Positions 1 through 8,747 of a stretch of 64,000 nt of DNA are shown piece after piece. The position numbers and the translations under genes were made by a program. The notes under the pieces are model-generated. The model was not told where the DNA came from, searched no databases, and saw only the letters and a list, made by a program, of their open reading frames with translations. This DNA is from Sorangium cellulosum. GTDB taxonomy: Bacteria > Myxococcota_A > Polyangia > Polyangiales > Polyangiaceae. The DNA lies in NCBI RefSeq assembly GCF_004135735.1, contig NZ_CP012670.1, positions 7,084,501 to 7,148,500 of the forward strand, in the 5' to 3' direction. Within the stretch, counting starts at the first letter, position 1; every line of letters starts with the position of its first letter.

Positions 1-1
1 G

Positions 2-1020
<1,019 letters not shown>

Positions 1021-1024
<4 letters not shown>

Positions 1025-1926
1025 TTGTCCTCGAGGCACGCCGTGCCCGTCATTTGATCGTCCGCCTCGATCGAGGCGAAGAGTTTCCTGCCGCGCTGGT
1101 GCGCGCCCTCGACGAGGCGGAGGCGCGCGCCGGCTGGGTCGAGGGGACCGGCTCGCTCGAGCGCGCCGAGATCGCGCTGTTCGACCAGGCCTCCCGCACC
1201 TACGCGAAGACGCGCGTCCTCGACGGCCCGTGCGACGTGGTGGCGCTCTCGGGGAGCATCGCGCTCCAGCAGGGCGAGACCTCGCCCCGCCTGTCGGCGA
1301 CGCTCGCCCGCGAGTCCGGCGTCGGCCTCCAGCTCGCCGCCGGCGAGCTCGTGTGGGCGCGCGTCTACGGGCTCGAGCTCCGCGTCACCGTGTTCGACGA
1401 CGTGCCGCTCGTGCGGGCCCCTGACGATCGCACGGGCCTCATGCAGCTCGCGGCCCAGTCCTCCACGACCCCGGCAATCGTGAGCGAGCCGCCCCGCTCC
1501 GTGCCTCCGGCGCCGGTCGCAGAGCCGCCCCGCACCGTGCCCCCGTCCTCCGGCGCAGAGCCGGTCCGCACCGCGCCCTCGACCTCCGGCATCGAGCCGC
1601 CCCGCACCGCGCCCTCGATCTCCGGCGCAGAGCCGGTCCGCACCGCGCCCCCGGCCTCCACCCTGGAGCCCGCCGCCTTGCCCCTGCCCCAGCGCCCGGT
1701 CCGCCGTCGCCAGGAAGAGGAGATCTATCCGGAAGTGGGTGACAACGTGACCCACTTCCACTTCGGCGAGTGCATCGTGATCAGCTCCGACGGCGAGCGG
1801 ATCCGCCTCCGCCAGGAGCGCGACGGCCGCGTGCGCGAGGTCTCGCTGACGATGCTCCGCATCGAGACGCCCACCGTGGACGCGGCGACGGGCAAGAGGC
1901 ACTTCCGCCTCGCGCGAAAGAACTGA
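1021..1926 (+). CDS. PPC/DUF296-domain protein with Pro-rich repeats and a C-terminal domain
   Basis: A 301-aa protein. Residues 1-145 match the PPC (plant and prokaryote conserved, DUF296) fold, with the typical GWVEGTGSLERAEIALFD and DVVALSGSIAL segments. In other proteins this fold forms trimers and is associated with DNA binding. Residues ~150-220 are a Pro/Ser-rich linker of imperfect 14-15-residue repeats built on EPPRTxPxxSG, visible as a minisatellite at about 1480-1665. Residues ~235-301 form a separate small beta-rich domain beginning EVGDNVTHFHFGEC that I cannot assign. The ATG start is fixed by a 4-nt overlap with the upstream gene. No signal peptide is seen, so it is probably cytoplasmic. 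The exact function is unknown. Confidence 0.82.
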
Positions 1927-1934
1927 ACGGGCCT

Positions 1935-1965
1935 CGCGCCGCCTCGAGGGGGCCGAGGCGGCGCG
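1935..1965. terminator. Hairpin between convergent genes
   Basis: A perfect 12-bp stem (CGCGCCGCCTCG, 1935-1946, with its complement at 1954-1965) and a 7-nt loop lie between two convergent stop codons. There is no clear U-tract, as is common in very GC-rich genomes. A bidirectional transcription terminator is inferred from position and structure. Confidence 0.55.
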
Positions 1966-1978
1966 GAGACGCGGCCGC

Positions 1979-2572
1979 TCAGAAGACGCGCTGGGCGACG
2001 TTGATCGAGTCCCCGGCCTGGAGGGGCACGTCGGGGATCTTGTTGTCGATGATGTCCTCGACCGAGACGGTGGCGAACACCGTCTTGCCCTGGGACCTCC
2101 TGCGAATCGTGACGCGATCCTTGTCCGCGATGCTGTTGAACCCCCCGGCCATCGAGATGGCGCGGAGCAACGTCATGCCAGGCTGGAGCGGCAAGGACCC
2201 GGGCTTCTGCACCTCGCCGAGCACCTCGACCCGCTTCGAGTTGTACTCCTTGATGCTCACGCTCACGCTGGGATCGGTGAGGATCTGCCCCTCCATGAGC
2301 TTCGCGCGCACGAGCTCCGCGAGCTCCTGCGGCTCGAGGCCCGCGACCTTGAGCCGCTTCACGTAAGGGAAGTCGACGGTGCCATCCGGAGCGACGGTGA
2401 ACGTCGTGGGGAGCTTGTCCTCGCCGACGATGCGGAGCTCGAACACGTCTCCGACACCGATGCTCGTCGCCTCCACGGGCGGAGGCAGGTTCACCGGCTC
2501 AGGCTGACGCGCCGAGCAGGCGGAGATCAAGAGCGCGAGCGCCGCGGCCAGCCACCTCTCAGAACGCCGCAT
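1979..2572 (-). CDS. Short OPX-type polysaccharide export lipoprotein (Wza-like)
   Basis: A 197-aa outer-membrane polysaccharide export protein. It has a type II signal peptide with lipobox LISAC (Cys 19). A Poly_export domain follows (about 30-105; GVGDVFELRIVGEDKL, VAPDGTVDFPYV), then one SLBB domain (about 108-190; EVLGEVQKPGSLPLQPG, AISMAGGF). There is no C-terminal transmembrane helix of the kind E. coli Wza uses to cross the outer membrane. It is therefore the short OPX type known in myxobacteria, which works with a separate beta-barrel. I chose the start at 2572 because it overlaps the stop of that barrel gene (TGATG) and gives a clean lipobox. The next gene upstream encodes the barrel, so the two are expected to form one secretion pore. 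Confidence 0.88.
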   Translation of the reverse strand: MRRSERWLAAALALLISACSARQPEPVNLPPPVEATSIGVGDVFELRIVGEDKLPTTFTVAPDGTVDFPYVKRLKVAGLEPQELAELVRAKLMEGQILTDPSVSVSIKEYNSKRVEVLGEVQKPGSLPLQPGMTLLRAISMAGGFNSIADKDRVTIRRRSQGKTVFATVSVEDIIDNKIPDVPLQAGDSINVAQRVF

Positions 2573-3963
2573 CACATGAACCAACGCACGCCCAGGTAGG
2601 CCTCGAACTGCTGCCACCCGAGATGGTTCTCCACGTTCCCGTCGACCCCGCGTGCGGTCAGAGCGGTGCTGCTGACGTTGTTCCCGTACCGAAGGGTCGA
2701 GTTGATCCCGAGGGCGTCCGTGATCCGATATTCGCCGAACAGAGAGGCATCGATACGGACATCCGTCCAGGAAGGCTCAGCCACCAGGCTGGGGGTCTCC
2801 GGCGCGCCGGGGTAGACGATCGCCGCCACGCCGCCGTCGGCGATGAGCAGGAAGCGCCCGCCAAAGAAGTAGGTCAGCTTCAGGTAACCGCGGTTGCGCT
2901 CGTAGTAGGTCCAGAGATAGCTATCGTGGAAATCGCGCGTGAAGCCGGCCGAGAGCGACGACAGCGCGAGCGTGGCGGCCTCCGGATCGGTCGAGGGGTT
3001 GGGCGTCAGGAACCACTTCAGCTCGAGCTGGCCGATGACGCTGTCGAAGTCGTTCACGGCGTCGACCTGGCCCTCTGCCGTGTAGAAGCTCGCGCCCCAG
3101 CCGGCCATCGCGAGGAGGCCGAACGACGGGGTCACAAGGCCGTTGATCCCGATCTGCGCGCGCAGCGGATGAGACGAGAGCTGGGAGGTCGGGTTCGGGT
3201 AATCGACGAACCCCAGCGACGCGTCGTAGATGAGGGCGGTGCGCGGCAAGAACCGCCAGCGGCCCCGCGTGCGGATCGAATGGTGCAAGTTGGTCAGGCC
3301 GCTGAACTCATCCACCTCGAAGAACGTGCCGAGGAAGCGATAGCCCAGCCGCCAGTCGAGCAGCCCCCCGCCCGGCGTCCACACGAGCTCCGCCCCCGCG
3401 TTCGCGTGGATCCGCCGGAAGCTCTGGTTCGAAATCCCGAGATCGGAGGAGGCGATGGTCCGGCCGAGCGACCCATCGAGGACCACGGACCACGGTCGTC
3501 GAGGCAGGATCGTGAGGCTGGCATCGAGCAGCCCCCCGATGTTCCGCTGATCGCTCAGCCGCTCTTGCCCTGTCTCGGTGCCGGAGACCGGGAAGAACTC
3601 CTCGTAGGTCGCGGCGATACCGCCGCGGAACTCCACGTCCGGCGGCGGCGCGTCGGGCGTCACCTCCAGGCGCTGTCGGCTGAGCGTCGACAGCGAGAAG
3701 GACGGCGTGATCCGGAGCCGCATCGACCCCACGGGCCCGCGATCGAGCGAATCGATCACGTCATCCTCGGACCTGCGGAAGAAGTTCGAGTCGTAGCCGA
3801 ACTCCGCGGCGACCCCGGGGTGCAGCTCCAGATCGCCGGCGCGTATCCCTATACCCTCGGTATAGCGACGATCCTTGAGCCAGGGCTGATCCTGCGCGAA
3901 GGCCAGCGCCGGGGACAGAGTGAACGTGCAGACGGCAGCGGCTATGGTGGGACGAAGTTTCAT
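2572..3963 (-). CDS. Outer-membrane beta-barrel protein, probable OPX partner
   Basis: A 463-aa protein with a signal peptide (cleavage after LSPALAFA) and a long run of alternating amphipathic strands ending in an aromatic-rich C-terminus (LGVRWFM), as in outer-membrane barrels. The opening (RYTEGIGIRAGDLELHPG, then AEFGYDSNFF) is typical of BBP2-like exopolysaccharide-associated barrels. Its 3' end overlaps the start of the OPX lipoprotein gene. In Myxococcus xanthus, 18-stranded Wzp barrels pair with short OPX proteins to export exopolysaccharide, spore-coat or biosurfactant polysaccharides, and the same gene pair is seen here. I infer a polysaccharide translocon; the polymer cannot be told because no glycosyltransferase operon adjoins. 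Confidence 0.8.
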   Translation of the reverse strand: MKLRPTIAAAVCTFTLSPALAFAQDQPWLKDRRYTEGIGIRAGDLELHPGVAAEFGYDSNFFRRSEDDVIDSLDRGPVGSMRLRITPSFSLSTLSRQRLEVTPDAPPPDVEFRGGIAATYEEFFPVSGTETGQERLSDQRNIGGLLDASLTILPRRPWSVVLDGSLGRTIASSDLGISNQSFRRIHANAGAELVWTPGGGLLDWRLGYRFLGTFFEVDEFSGLTNLHHSIRTRGRWRFLPRTALIYDASLGFVDYPNPTSQLSSHPLRAQIGINGLVTPSFGLLAMAGWGASFYTAEGQVDAVNDFDSVIGQLELKWFLTPNPSTDPEAATLALSSLSAGFTRDFHDSYLWTYYERNRGYLKLTYFFGGRFLLIADGGVAAIVYPGAPETPSLVAEPSWTDVRIDASLFGEYRITDALGINSTLRYGNNVSSTALTARGVDGNVENHLGWQQFEAYLGVRWFM

Positions 3964-4001
3964 CGCCTATTGGGCAGTGGCAATCCGGGAGAGGCGGTCG
4001 C

Positions 4002-4577
4002 CTACCTAAAACAGCTACTGCACGCAGGCGGCTCGATGATGATCTCGCTGACGGGGTATTCGGAAGGATCCTCCTTGGGGAGGTTCGGATCGATCGTCGC
4101 TGTCACAGCGCTGTCGCCGATGAAGCCAGCCTCCTGACCGATGCACTGGTTGGCCTCGGCCGTCAGCTGCTCAGTCCGCTGTCGCAGGACCGTCAGGATC
4201 GTGAATTCATGGTTGGAGAGATCGGCGTCCCGCCGATTCACCGCGAGCTCCAGCCCCTGTCGCCGCTCGCGGGCGGACCGGATGGCGACATCGATCTGAT
4301 TCAGCTTGTCGTTGAGACAGAGCGTCTTCACGACATCGCGCTGCGAACGGGCCGTCTCGAGCTGGCGGCGCACCGAGGTGCGGGCGCCATCCATCCGGGC
4401 AAGGAAGGCCTCGCTCTGGGCAAGCTGCTCGGCCGGGGAGAGCGTGACCTGCCGCGCAAGCCCCGCAGATGCATCCGGCGGCGGCGCCGTCTGCGCCTGC
4501 GCAGCAGCAATGCCATGGCCGACCACGATCGAGATCAGCGCCACTGCTGCAAAGCCGGGGATCTGTTCGCGCTTCAT
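4002..4577 (-). CDS. Secreted coiled-coil protein of unknown function
   Basis: A 191-aa protein with an N-terminal signal peptide (residues 1-28, ending IAAAQAQ). The middle (~45-145) is a long helical, charged segment likely to form a coiled coil (AQSEAFLARMDGARTS through RQRTEQLTAEANQ). There are four cysteines: one in the helical segment, one at QCIG and a C-terminal pair, PPACSSCFR. It lies just upstream of the barrel gene and in the same direction (38 nt apart), so it may be co-transcribed with the polysaccharide export pair and act in the periplasm. I recognise no family. A real gene is supported by the signal peptide, consistent GC3 and its place in a minus-strand operon. Confidence 0.7.
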   Translation of the reverse strand: MKREQIPGFAAVALISIVVGHGIAAAQAQTAPPPDASAGLARQVTLSPAEQLAQSEAFLARMDGARTSVRRQLETARSQRDVVKTLCLNDKLNQIDVAIRSARERRQGLELAVNRRDADLSNHEFTILTVLRQRTEQLTAEANQCIGQEAGFIGDSAVTATIDPNLPKEDPSEYPVSEIIIEPPACSSCFR

Positions 4578-4798
4578 CCAAGCCTCCGGAAGTCAGGCCC
4601 GCGAAGTATAAGTGCGGGCAGACGTGGTTGTCAAAACGCAATGAGCGTGCCGGACAGCCAGCAGATCGAACCCATCAGGCGAATCCGTACGAGGTGCTTC
4701 CTCCTTGGATGCGAGAGACCGGCACGCCATTCAACTTCGGGCGAAGGCGAAGCGGATGAGGATGGCGGCCTGATCAGGGCCAGAGGCAGAGATCGGGG

Positions 4799-6244
4799 CT
4801 ATTGGCTCACGAAAGTGACAGGGATCACAATCGTCGCGCCACCGCCCTCCGGCGGCGCGAACTGCGCGCTCTGGACCCGGGCGACCACGCAGGAGATCAC
4901 GGTCCCGGAAAGGGTGGATCCGCCCGAGGGCGTCGCCGAGAGCACCTCGCCGTTGGGGCCGACCCTTGCGGTGATCCTGACCGAGCCCTTCATGGTCGGA
5001 TCTTCCTGAAGACCCTTATTATAGCAACGACGGAATCCAGCCGTCATCCTGGCGACGACGGCGGGGGCGTTCGAGACGCTCCCGCCAGAGACCGCGGCGC
5101 CGCCGACCTGGGCGTTGCCCACCGGTCCCTTGACCGCCTGGGCCGAGCCTGCGGTCGCCGGGCCGCTGGTCCCCGTGTTGCCGATGGTCGCGAGCCCCCC
5201 GCCGCCGGCGGTGCCTGGCCTCACCGTGCCCCCGCCCGAGGAGCCCATGTTCAGGCCCGCCACGCCCCCTTTGCCGACGCCGGCCCCGGAGGCGGCTGCG
5301 TTCTCCAGGAGGCCGGTCGGCACGTCCCCCGAGCTCAGGACGCTGGAGGTCGCGTTCCCGCTCGAGTTGAGCGCCGCCAGCATCTGGACGTCGAGCTGCG
5401 CGAGCTCGTTGGCGATCGCGGACGCGCGGGCGTCGCTGATGCCGCCGGAGCCCTTCCCCGGGCTCCCCGCGCCGCCCTTGCTGCCGCCGCTGGCCGCCTT
5501 GGGCGCCTCGGCCGTGGCCGCCGCGGTCGCGGCCGGCGCCTCGACCGCCTCCTTCGGCTGCTCGACCGGCGGCGGAGGCGGTAGCTGCCTCACGGACTCG
5601 AGCAGCTGCGCCACATCGACCTCATCGTCGACGACCGGGTCCATCCAGTCGGAGTAGATCGACCCCACGGCGCCGAAGTGGAACAGGAACGAGAACGCCG
5701 CGATGATCGTCGTCGTCCAGTCGATATCGCTCGCGATGCCCGACTTCACCGACACGGGAAGCTGCGGCTTGGGCTGCACCGGCGGCGGCGCGACGAACTG
5801 GAACAGGAACGTCGTCTCCCCCGCGACGATCTTGCCGCGCGCCTCCTCGCTGAGCTGGACCTGAAAAGCCTGGGTGTTGCCCACCGTCACGCGCTTCGCG
5901 GACGACTTGAGCGCGGAGAGCTCCGAGACGCCGGCCTTGAAGGCGACCCGACCGGTCATCCCCTCCAGGAAATTGAGGAAGTACTCACCCCCCACGAGCT
6001 CGAACAGCCGAAAGCTCGGCGGGATGCTCTTGCTCGGGATGACGAACATGCTCTTTTCGCTGGGGCCGATGGTGACGTGCGTGCGCTGCTTGATGACGCG
6101 CTCCTCGATCACCTTCCCCCCCTGAACCAGGCCGATCCGGAGGACCTTGGGCCCGGTCGCCTGCGGGATGGCCCGCATGACCGCGGTCATCTGCCCGGGC
6201 TGCCCGGGACGTGACGGGGTGGGGTGCGGTTGCTGCTGGGTCAT
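4799..6244 (-). CDS. gltG: GltG-like gliding motility protein: FHA-like, TM and AgmX/PglI TonB-like domains
   Basis: A 481-aa inner-membrane protein. Residues ~30-155 form an FHA-like beta domain (KVLRIGLVQGGKVIEERVI, VTIGPSEKS, SFRLFELVGGEYFL). Residues ~177-197 are a single transmembrane helix. A Pro/Ala/Gly-rich periplasmic spacer follows, and the last ~85 residues are an AgmX/PglI-type TonB-like domain with paired Cys (RRCYNKGLQ and VISCVVARV) ending in PVTFVSQ. This FHA-TM-TonB layout is that of M. xanthus GltG, which couples the inner-membrane motor to the outer-membrane gliding complex. The start at 6244 is chosen from a GGAGG 8 nt upstream; a longer frame to 6406 has no such site. The gene order (D, E, F-position, then G) agrees with the Myxococcus G2 cluster. 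Confidence 0.78.
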   Translation of the reverse strand: MTQQQPHPTPSRPGQPGQMTAVMRAIPQATGPKVLRIGLVQGGKVIEERVIKQRTHVTIGPSEKSMFVIPSKSIPPSFRLFELVGGEYFLNFLEGMTGRVAFKAGVSELSALKSSAKRVTVGNTQAFQVQLSEEARGKIVAGETTFLFQFVAPPPVQPKPQLPVSVKSGIASDIDWTTTIIAAFSFLFHFGAVGSIYSDWMDPVVDDEVDVAQLLESVRQLPPPPPVEQPKEAVEAPAATAAATAEAPKAASGGSKGGAGSPGKGSGGISDARASAIANELAQLDVQMLAALNSSGNATSSVLSSGDVPTGLLENAAASGAGVGKGGVAGLNMGSSGGGTVRPGTAGGGGLATIGNTGTSGPATAGSAQAVKGPVGNAQVGGAAVSGGSVSNAPAVVARMTAGFRRCYNKGLQEDPTMKGSVRITARVGPNGEVLSATPSGGSTLSGTVISCVVARVQSAQFAPPEGGGATIVIPVTFVSQ

Positions 6245-6445
6245 GGCAAGGGCCTCCGAGCGAGGGGGGACGAACCAGGGGCCGACGCCGACCGCAATCG
6301 GCAGGCGAAGCCGCGCCCCGCGGCCCGGCGGAGACCGGGCCTCGATCCGCGGAGAGAGCGCTGCACGGGTGACAGAACCACAGTTCCGGCGAGGGTACAT
6401 GGACACGCTGTGGCGGTCCAGGAGAGCGCGCCGTGCGGAGGGTGC

Positions 6446-7117
6446 TCAGGGGTGCTTGCGGCGCGCGCGGCGTGACGATGCGGACGGCGCCCTGGCGACG
6501 CCGTCGAGCGGCGCACGCGCGCCGAGCGCCGCGGCGTCGACGAGCGGCGCACGCGCGCCGAGCGCCGCGTCGACGAGCGCCGCGTCGACGAGCGCCGCGT
6601 CGACGAGCGCCGCGGCGACGAGCGCGTCGATCGCCTCGCGCTGGCGCGCGGCGGCGGCCCGGCCGGCGCGCCCCGCCGCGGCCGACGCGATCGCGCCGGC
6701 GGCCCCCGCGCCGAGGACCAGCGCGATGACCGATGGGCCGCCCCGCGCGAGGAAGGAGAGCGTGGCCAGGAGCAGCGCGCCGAGCGCCGACAGGCGCGCC
6801 GCCGCAGGGGGCCATCCGGCGCCGACGTCGAGCCGCTGCTCGACCTCGGCGAGGAGATCGTTCGCCGCCGCGATCTTCGCGCGGGGGTCGGCGGCGGTCA
6901 TGACCGCGACGGAGAGCCGGTGCTCCCAGCTCTCCGGCGGCGACCGCCTCGCCAGCTCGGCCAGCCTCGCCTCGCCCGGCAGCGCGCGGAGCGAGCGCGC
7001 GAGCTCCCTCGCGTCCCCGCAGGTCGCGCGCGCGATCCGCGCCGGGTGCTTCCAGGAAATCGCGGCGCAGACGCCGCTCATCGCGAGCGAGAGCGCAGCG
7101 AAGAGCGCGGCGGACAC
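6446..7117 (-). CDS. Two-helix membrane protein with C-terminal LVDAA repeats
   Basis: A 223-aa protein with an N-terminal hydrophobic helix (1-20) and a hydrophobic region at ~103-146 that can make one or two helices. The conserved-looking loop between them includes SWKHPARIARA and SWEHRLSVAV. The C-terminal ~60 residues are low complexity: three copies of a 15-nt unit encoding ALVDA (about 6567-6622) and two copies of a LGARAPL unit. It sits 8 nt after the gltF-position gene and 200 nt before gltG, inside the gliding gene run, so a role in that inner-membrane complex is plausible but unproven. I recognise no family. The repeat tail is probably variable between strains. Confidence 0.65.
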   Translation of the reverse strand: MSAALFAALSLAMSGVCAAISWKHPARIARATCGDARELARSLRALPGEARLAELARRSPPESWEHRLSVAVMTAADPRAKIAAANDLLAEVEQRLDVGAGWPPAAARLSALGALLLATLSFLARGGPSVIALVLGAGAAGAIASAAAGRAGRAAAARQREAIDALVAAALVDAALVDAALVDAALGARAPLVDAAALGARAPLDGVARAPSASSRRARRKHP

Positions 7118-7125
7118 GGCGCCGC

Positions 7126-7380
7126 CTAGAACGGATCCTTGAAGATCGCCTGCTCGATGCGGTCCAGGAACGGCTGCCGCAGCTCGGCGAGCGTCAGCTT
7201 CGGCTGGATCCGGCTCACGTCGACGGCCGCGATCGGCTTCTGGATCCGGCCGGTGATCGTCACCTCGGCGAGGGTGATGACCCCGCGCTGCTTGCCCTTC
7301 TCCTGCGCGTCGGCCCGTCCGCCGTGGCCCAGGATCGCCAGCAGGACCGAACCCAGCGCCAGTGACCTGTACATGCTCAT
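7126..7380 (-). CDS. Small periplasmic protein in the gltF position
   Basis: An 84-aa protein with a signal peptide (cleavage near GGRADAQ, residue ~26) and a short mature domain: VITLAEVTITGRIQKPIA followed by SRIQPKLTLAELRQPFLDRI. The ATG at 7380 overlaps the stop of the TPR lipoprotein gene (ATGA); a second ATG lies at 7374. The position between gltE-like and gltG-like genes is that of gltF in the Myxococcus G2 gliding cluster, where GltF is described as periplasmic. The name is suggested by order only, so no symbol is given. Confidence 0.75.
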   Translation of the reverse strand: MSMYRSLALGSVLLAILGHGGRADAQEKGKQRGVITLAEVTITGRIQKPIAAVDVSRIQPKLTLAELRQPFLDRIEQAIFKDPF

Positions 7381-8747
7381 GGTGTCCCTCCCGTGTCGGT
7401 CGCGGCGTCCACCACGCCGCCGTCCGCCGCCGCGGGCGGAGGCGCAGGCGCCACCGGCTGCGCCGCGGCCGCCGCCGCCTCGAGCTCGCCCTGCTTGAGC
7501 TTGGCGCGGTTCAGGAGCTCCTCCGAGTCGTCGCGCTGGCCCTTGTTGCGCAGCTCCTGGAACTTCGTGAGCGACTGGATGGCCGCCGTCACCTGCTGCT
7601 TCGGCGTCATGCCGGGGACGCTGGGGGCGAACAGGTAGAGCAGGCCGAGATCGTAGTGGACCTGCGGCAGGTTCGGGTTGCGGGCGAGCACCCAGTCGAA
7701 CTCGCGCTTCGCCTCGACGTAGCGCTCGAGCAGGCGGTAGGCGTCCCCGAGGTTGAGGTGCGCGGCGACGTGCTCGGCGTCGAACCGGATGGCCCCCTCG
7801 AGGAGCGGCAGCGCCTCCTGGGCGTTGCCCGCCTCGAGCAGGAAGGTCGCGAGCTGCACCCGCGCCTCGACGAGGTCCGGGCGACGCGCCACCGCCTTGC
7901 GGAACTCCTCCATCGCCGCGGCGCGTTGCCCCTGCTCCCGGTAGATCAGGCCCCGGAGCAGCAGCGCCTCGGCGTTGTCCCTGTCACGCGGCGGGTTCTC
8001 GCTGACCGGCTCGAACCCGTCCAGGATCGCCTGGAGCGCGTACAGCGCGAGATCGAGGCGCCTGTTCCTGTAATGGTCGCGCGCGATGATGACCATCGCC
8101 GGCCGGTAGTCCGGGTTGATCTTCAGCGCCTCCTGCGCGAGCCGCTGGGCCGAGCCGGTGTCCCTCTGGAGCGACTTGATCTCGGCGAGCGTCGCGATGA
8201 TCGCCGCCGATTTCGGCACCTGGCCGCGCTTCTCGTTCAGGAGCCGCTCGGCCTCGCCGAGCTGGTCCTTCCTGGCGAGCAGCATCGCGTACGCGATGAT
8301 GGCGGGCTCGTAGTCCGGCACGATCGTGAGCGCCTGGCGGTAGCTCGCGCCCGCGCCCGCGTCGCGCAGCCGCTCCTGCACCACGCCGAGCGAGTAGAAG
8401 GCCTGGTGCGCGCGCGGGTCCGCCTGCGTCGCCTGCGAGAACAGGGCCCGCGCGCTGGCGAGGTCGCCGATCGCGAAGGCCTGCAGGCCGCTCTGGTAGA
8501 GCGCCGCCGCGCGGGCGTTCATGGCCGGATGCGCCCCCTGGGCGGGCTGCTCGTACGGCCGCATCGAGCTCGGCGCGTCGCTCATGCCGTACGGCGCCAG
8601 GCCCGGCGGCGCGGCGGCGCCGGGCCCCGCGGGGTGGGTGGGCGCCCTGGGAGGCGGCGTCGCCTCGTCGCCGCAGGAGGCGGCGGCGAGCGGCGCCGCG
8701 AGGGCGAGCAGGGCGGCGAGGACGGCGTCAGGGAGGCGGCGCTTCAT
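7377..8747 (-). CDS. gltE: GltE-like TPR lipoprotein of the gliding machinery
   Basis: A 456-aa lipoprotein with lipobox AAASC (Cys 25), a Pro/Ala linker, then about ten tetratricopeptide repeats between ~80 and 405 (AAALYQSGLQAFAIGDLASA, AEALLLRGLIYREQGQRAA, AHLNLGDAYRLLERYVEA), and an Ala/Pro-rich tail. M. xanthus GltE (AglT) is an outer-membrane TPR lipoprotein needed for adventurous gliding. The start at 8747 is fixed by an ATGA overlap with the large upstream TPR gene, and its own stop overlaps the next gene, so the run is translationally coupled. A longer in-frame extension to 9056 is antisense noise inside the upstream gene. The role is inferred from domain type and order. Confidence 0.78.
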   Translation of the reverse strand: MKRRLPDAVLAALLALAAPLAAASCGDEATPPPRAPTHPAGPGAAAPPGLAPYGMSDAPSSMRPYEQPAQGAHPAMNARAAALYQSGLQAFAIGDLASARALFSQATQADPRAHQAFYSLGVVQERLRDAGAGASYRQALTIVPDYEPAIIAYAMLLARKDQLGEAERLLNEKRGQVPKSAAIIATLAEIKSLQRDTGSAQRLAQEALKINPDYRPAMVIIARDHYRNRRLDLALYALQAILDGFEPVSENPPRDRDNAEALLLRGLIYREQGQRAAAMEEFRKAVARRPDLVEARVQLATFLLEAGNAQEALPLLEGAIRFDAEHVAAHLNLGDAYRLLERYVEAKREFDWVLARNPNLPQVHYDLGLLYLFAPSVPGMTPKQQVTAAIQSLTKFQELRNKGQRDDSEELLNRAKLKQGELEAAAAAAQPVAPAPPPAAADGGVVDAATDTGGTP

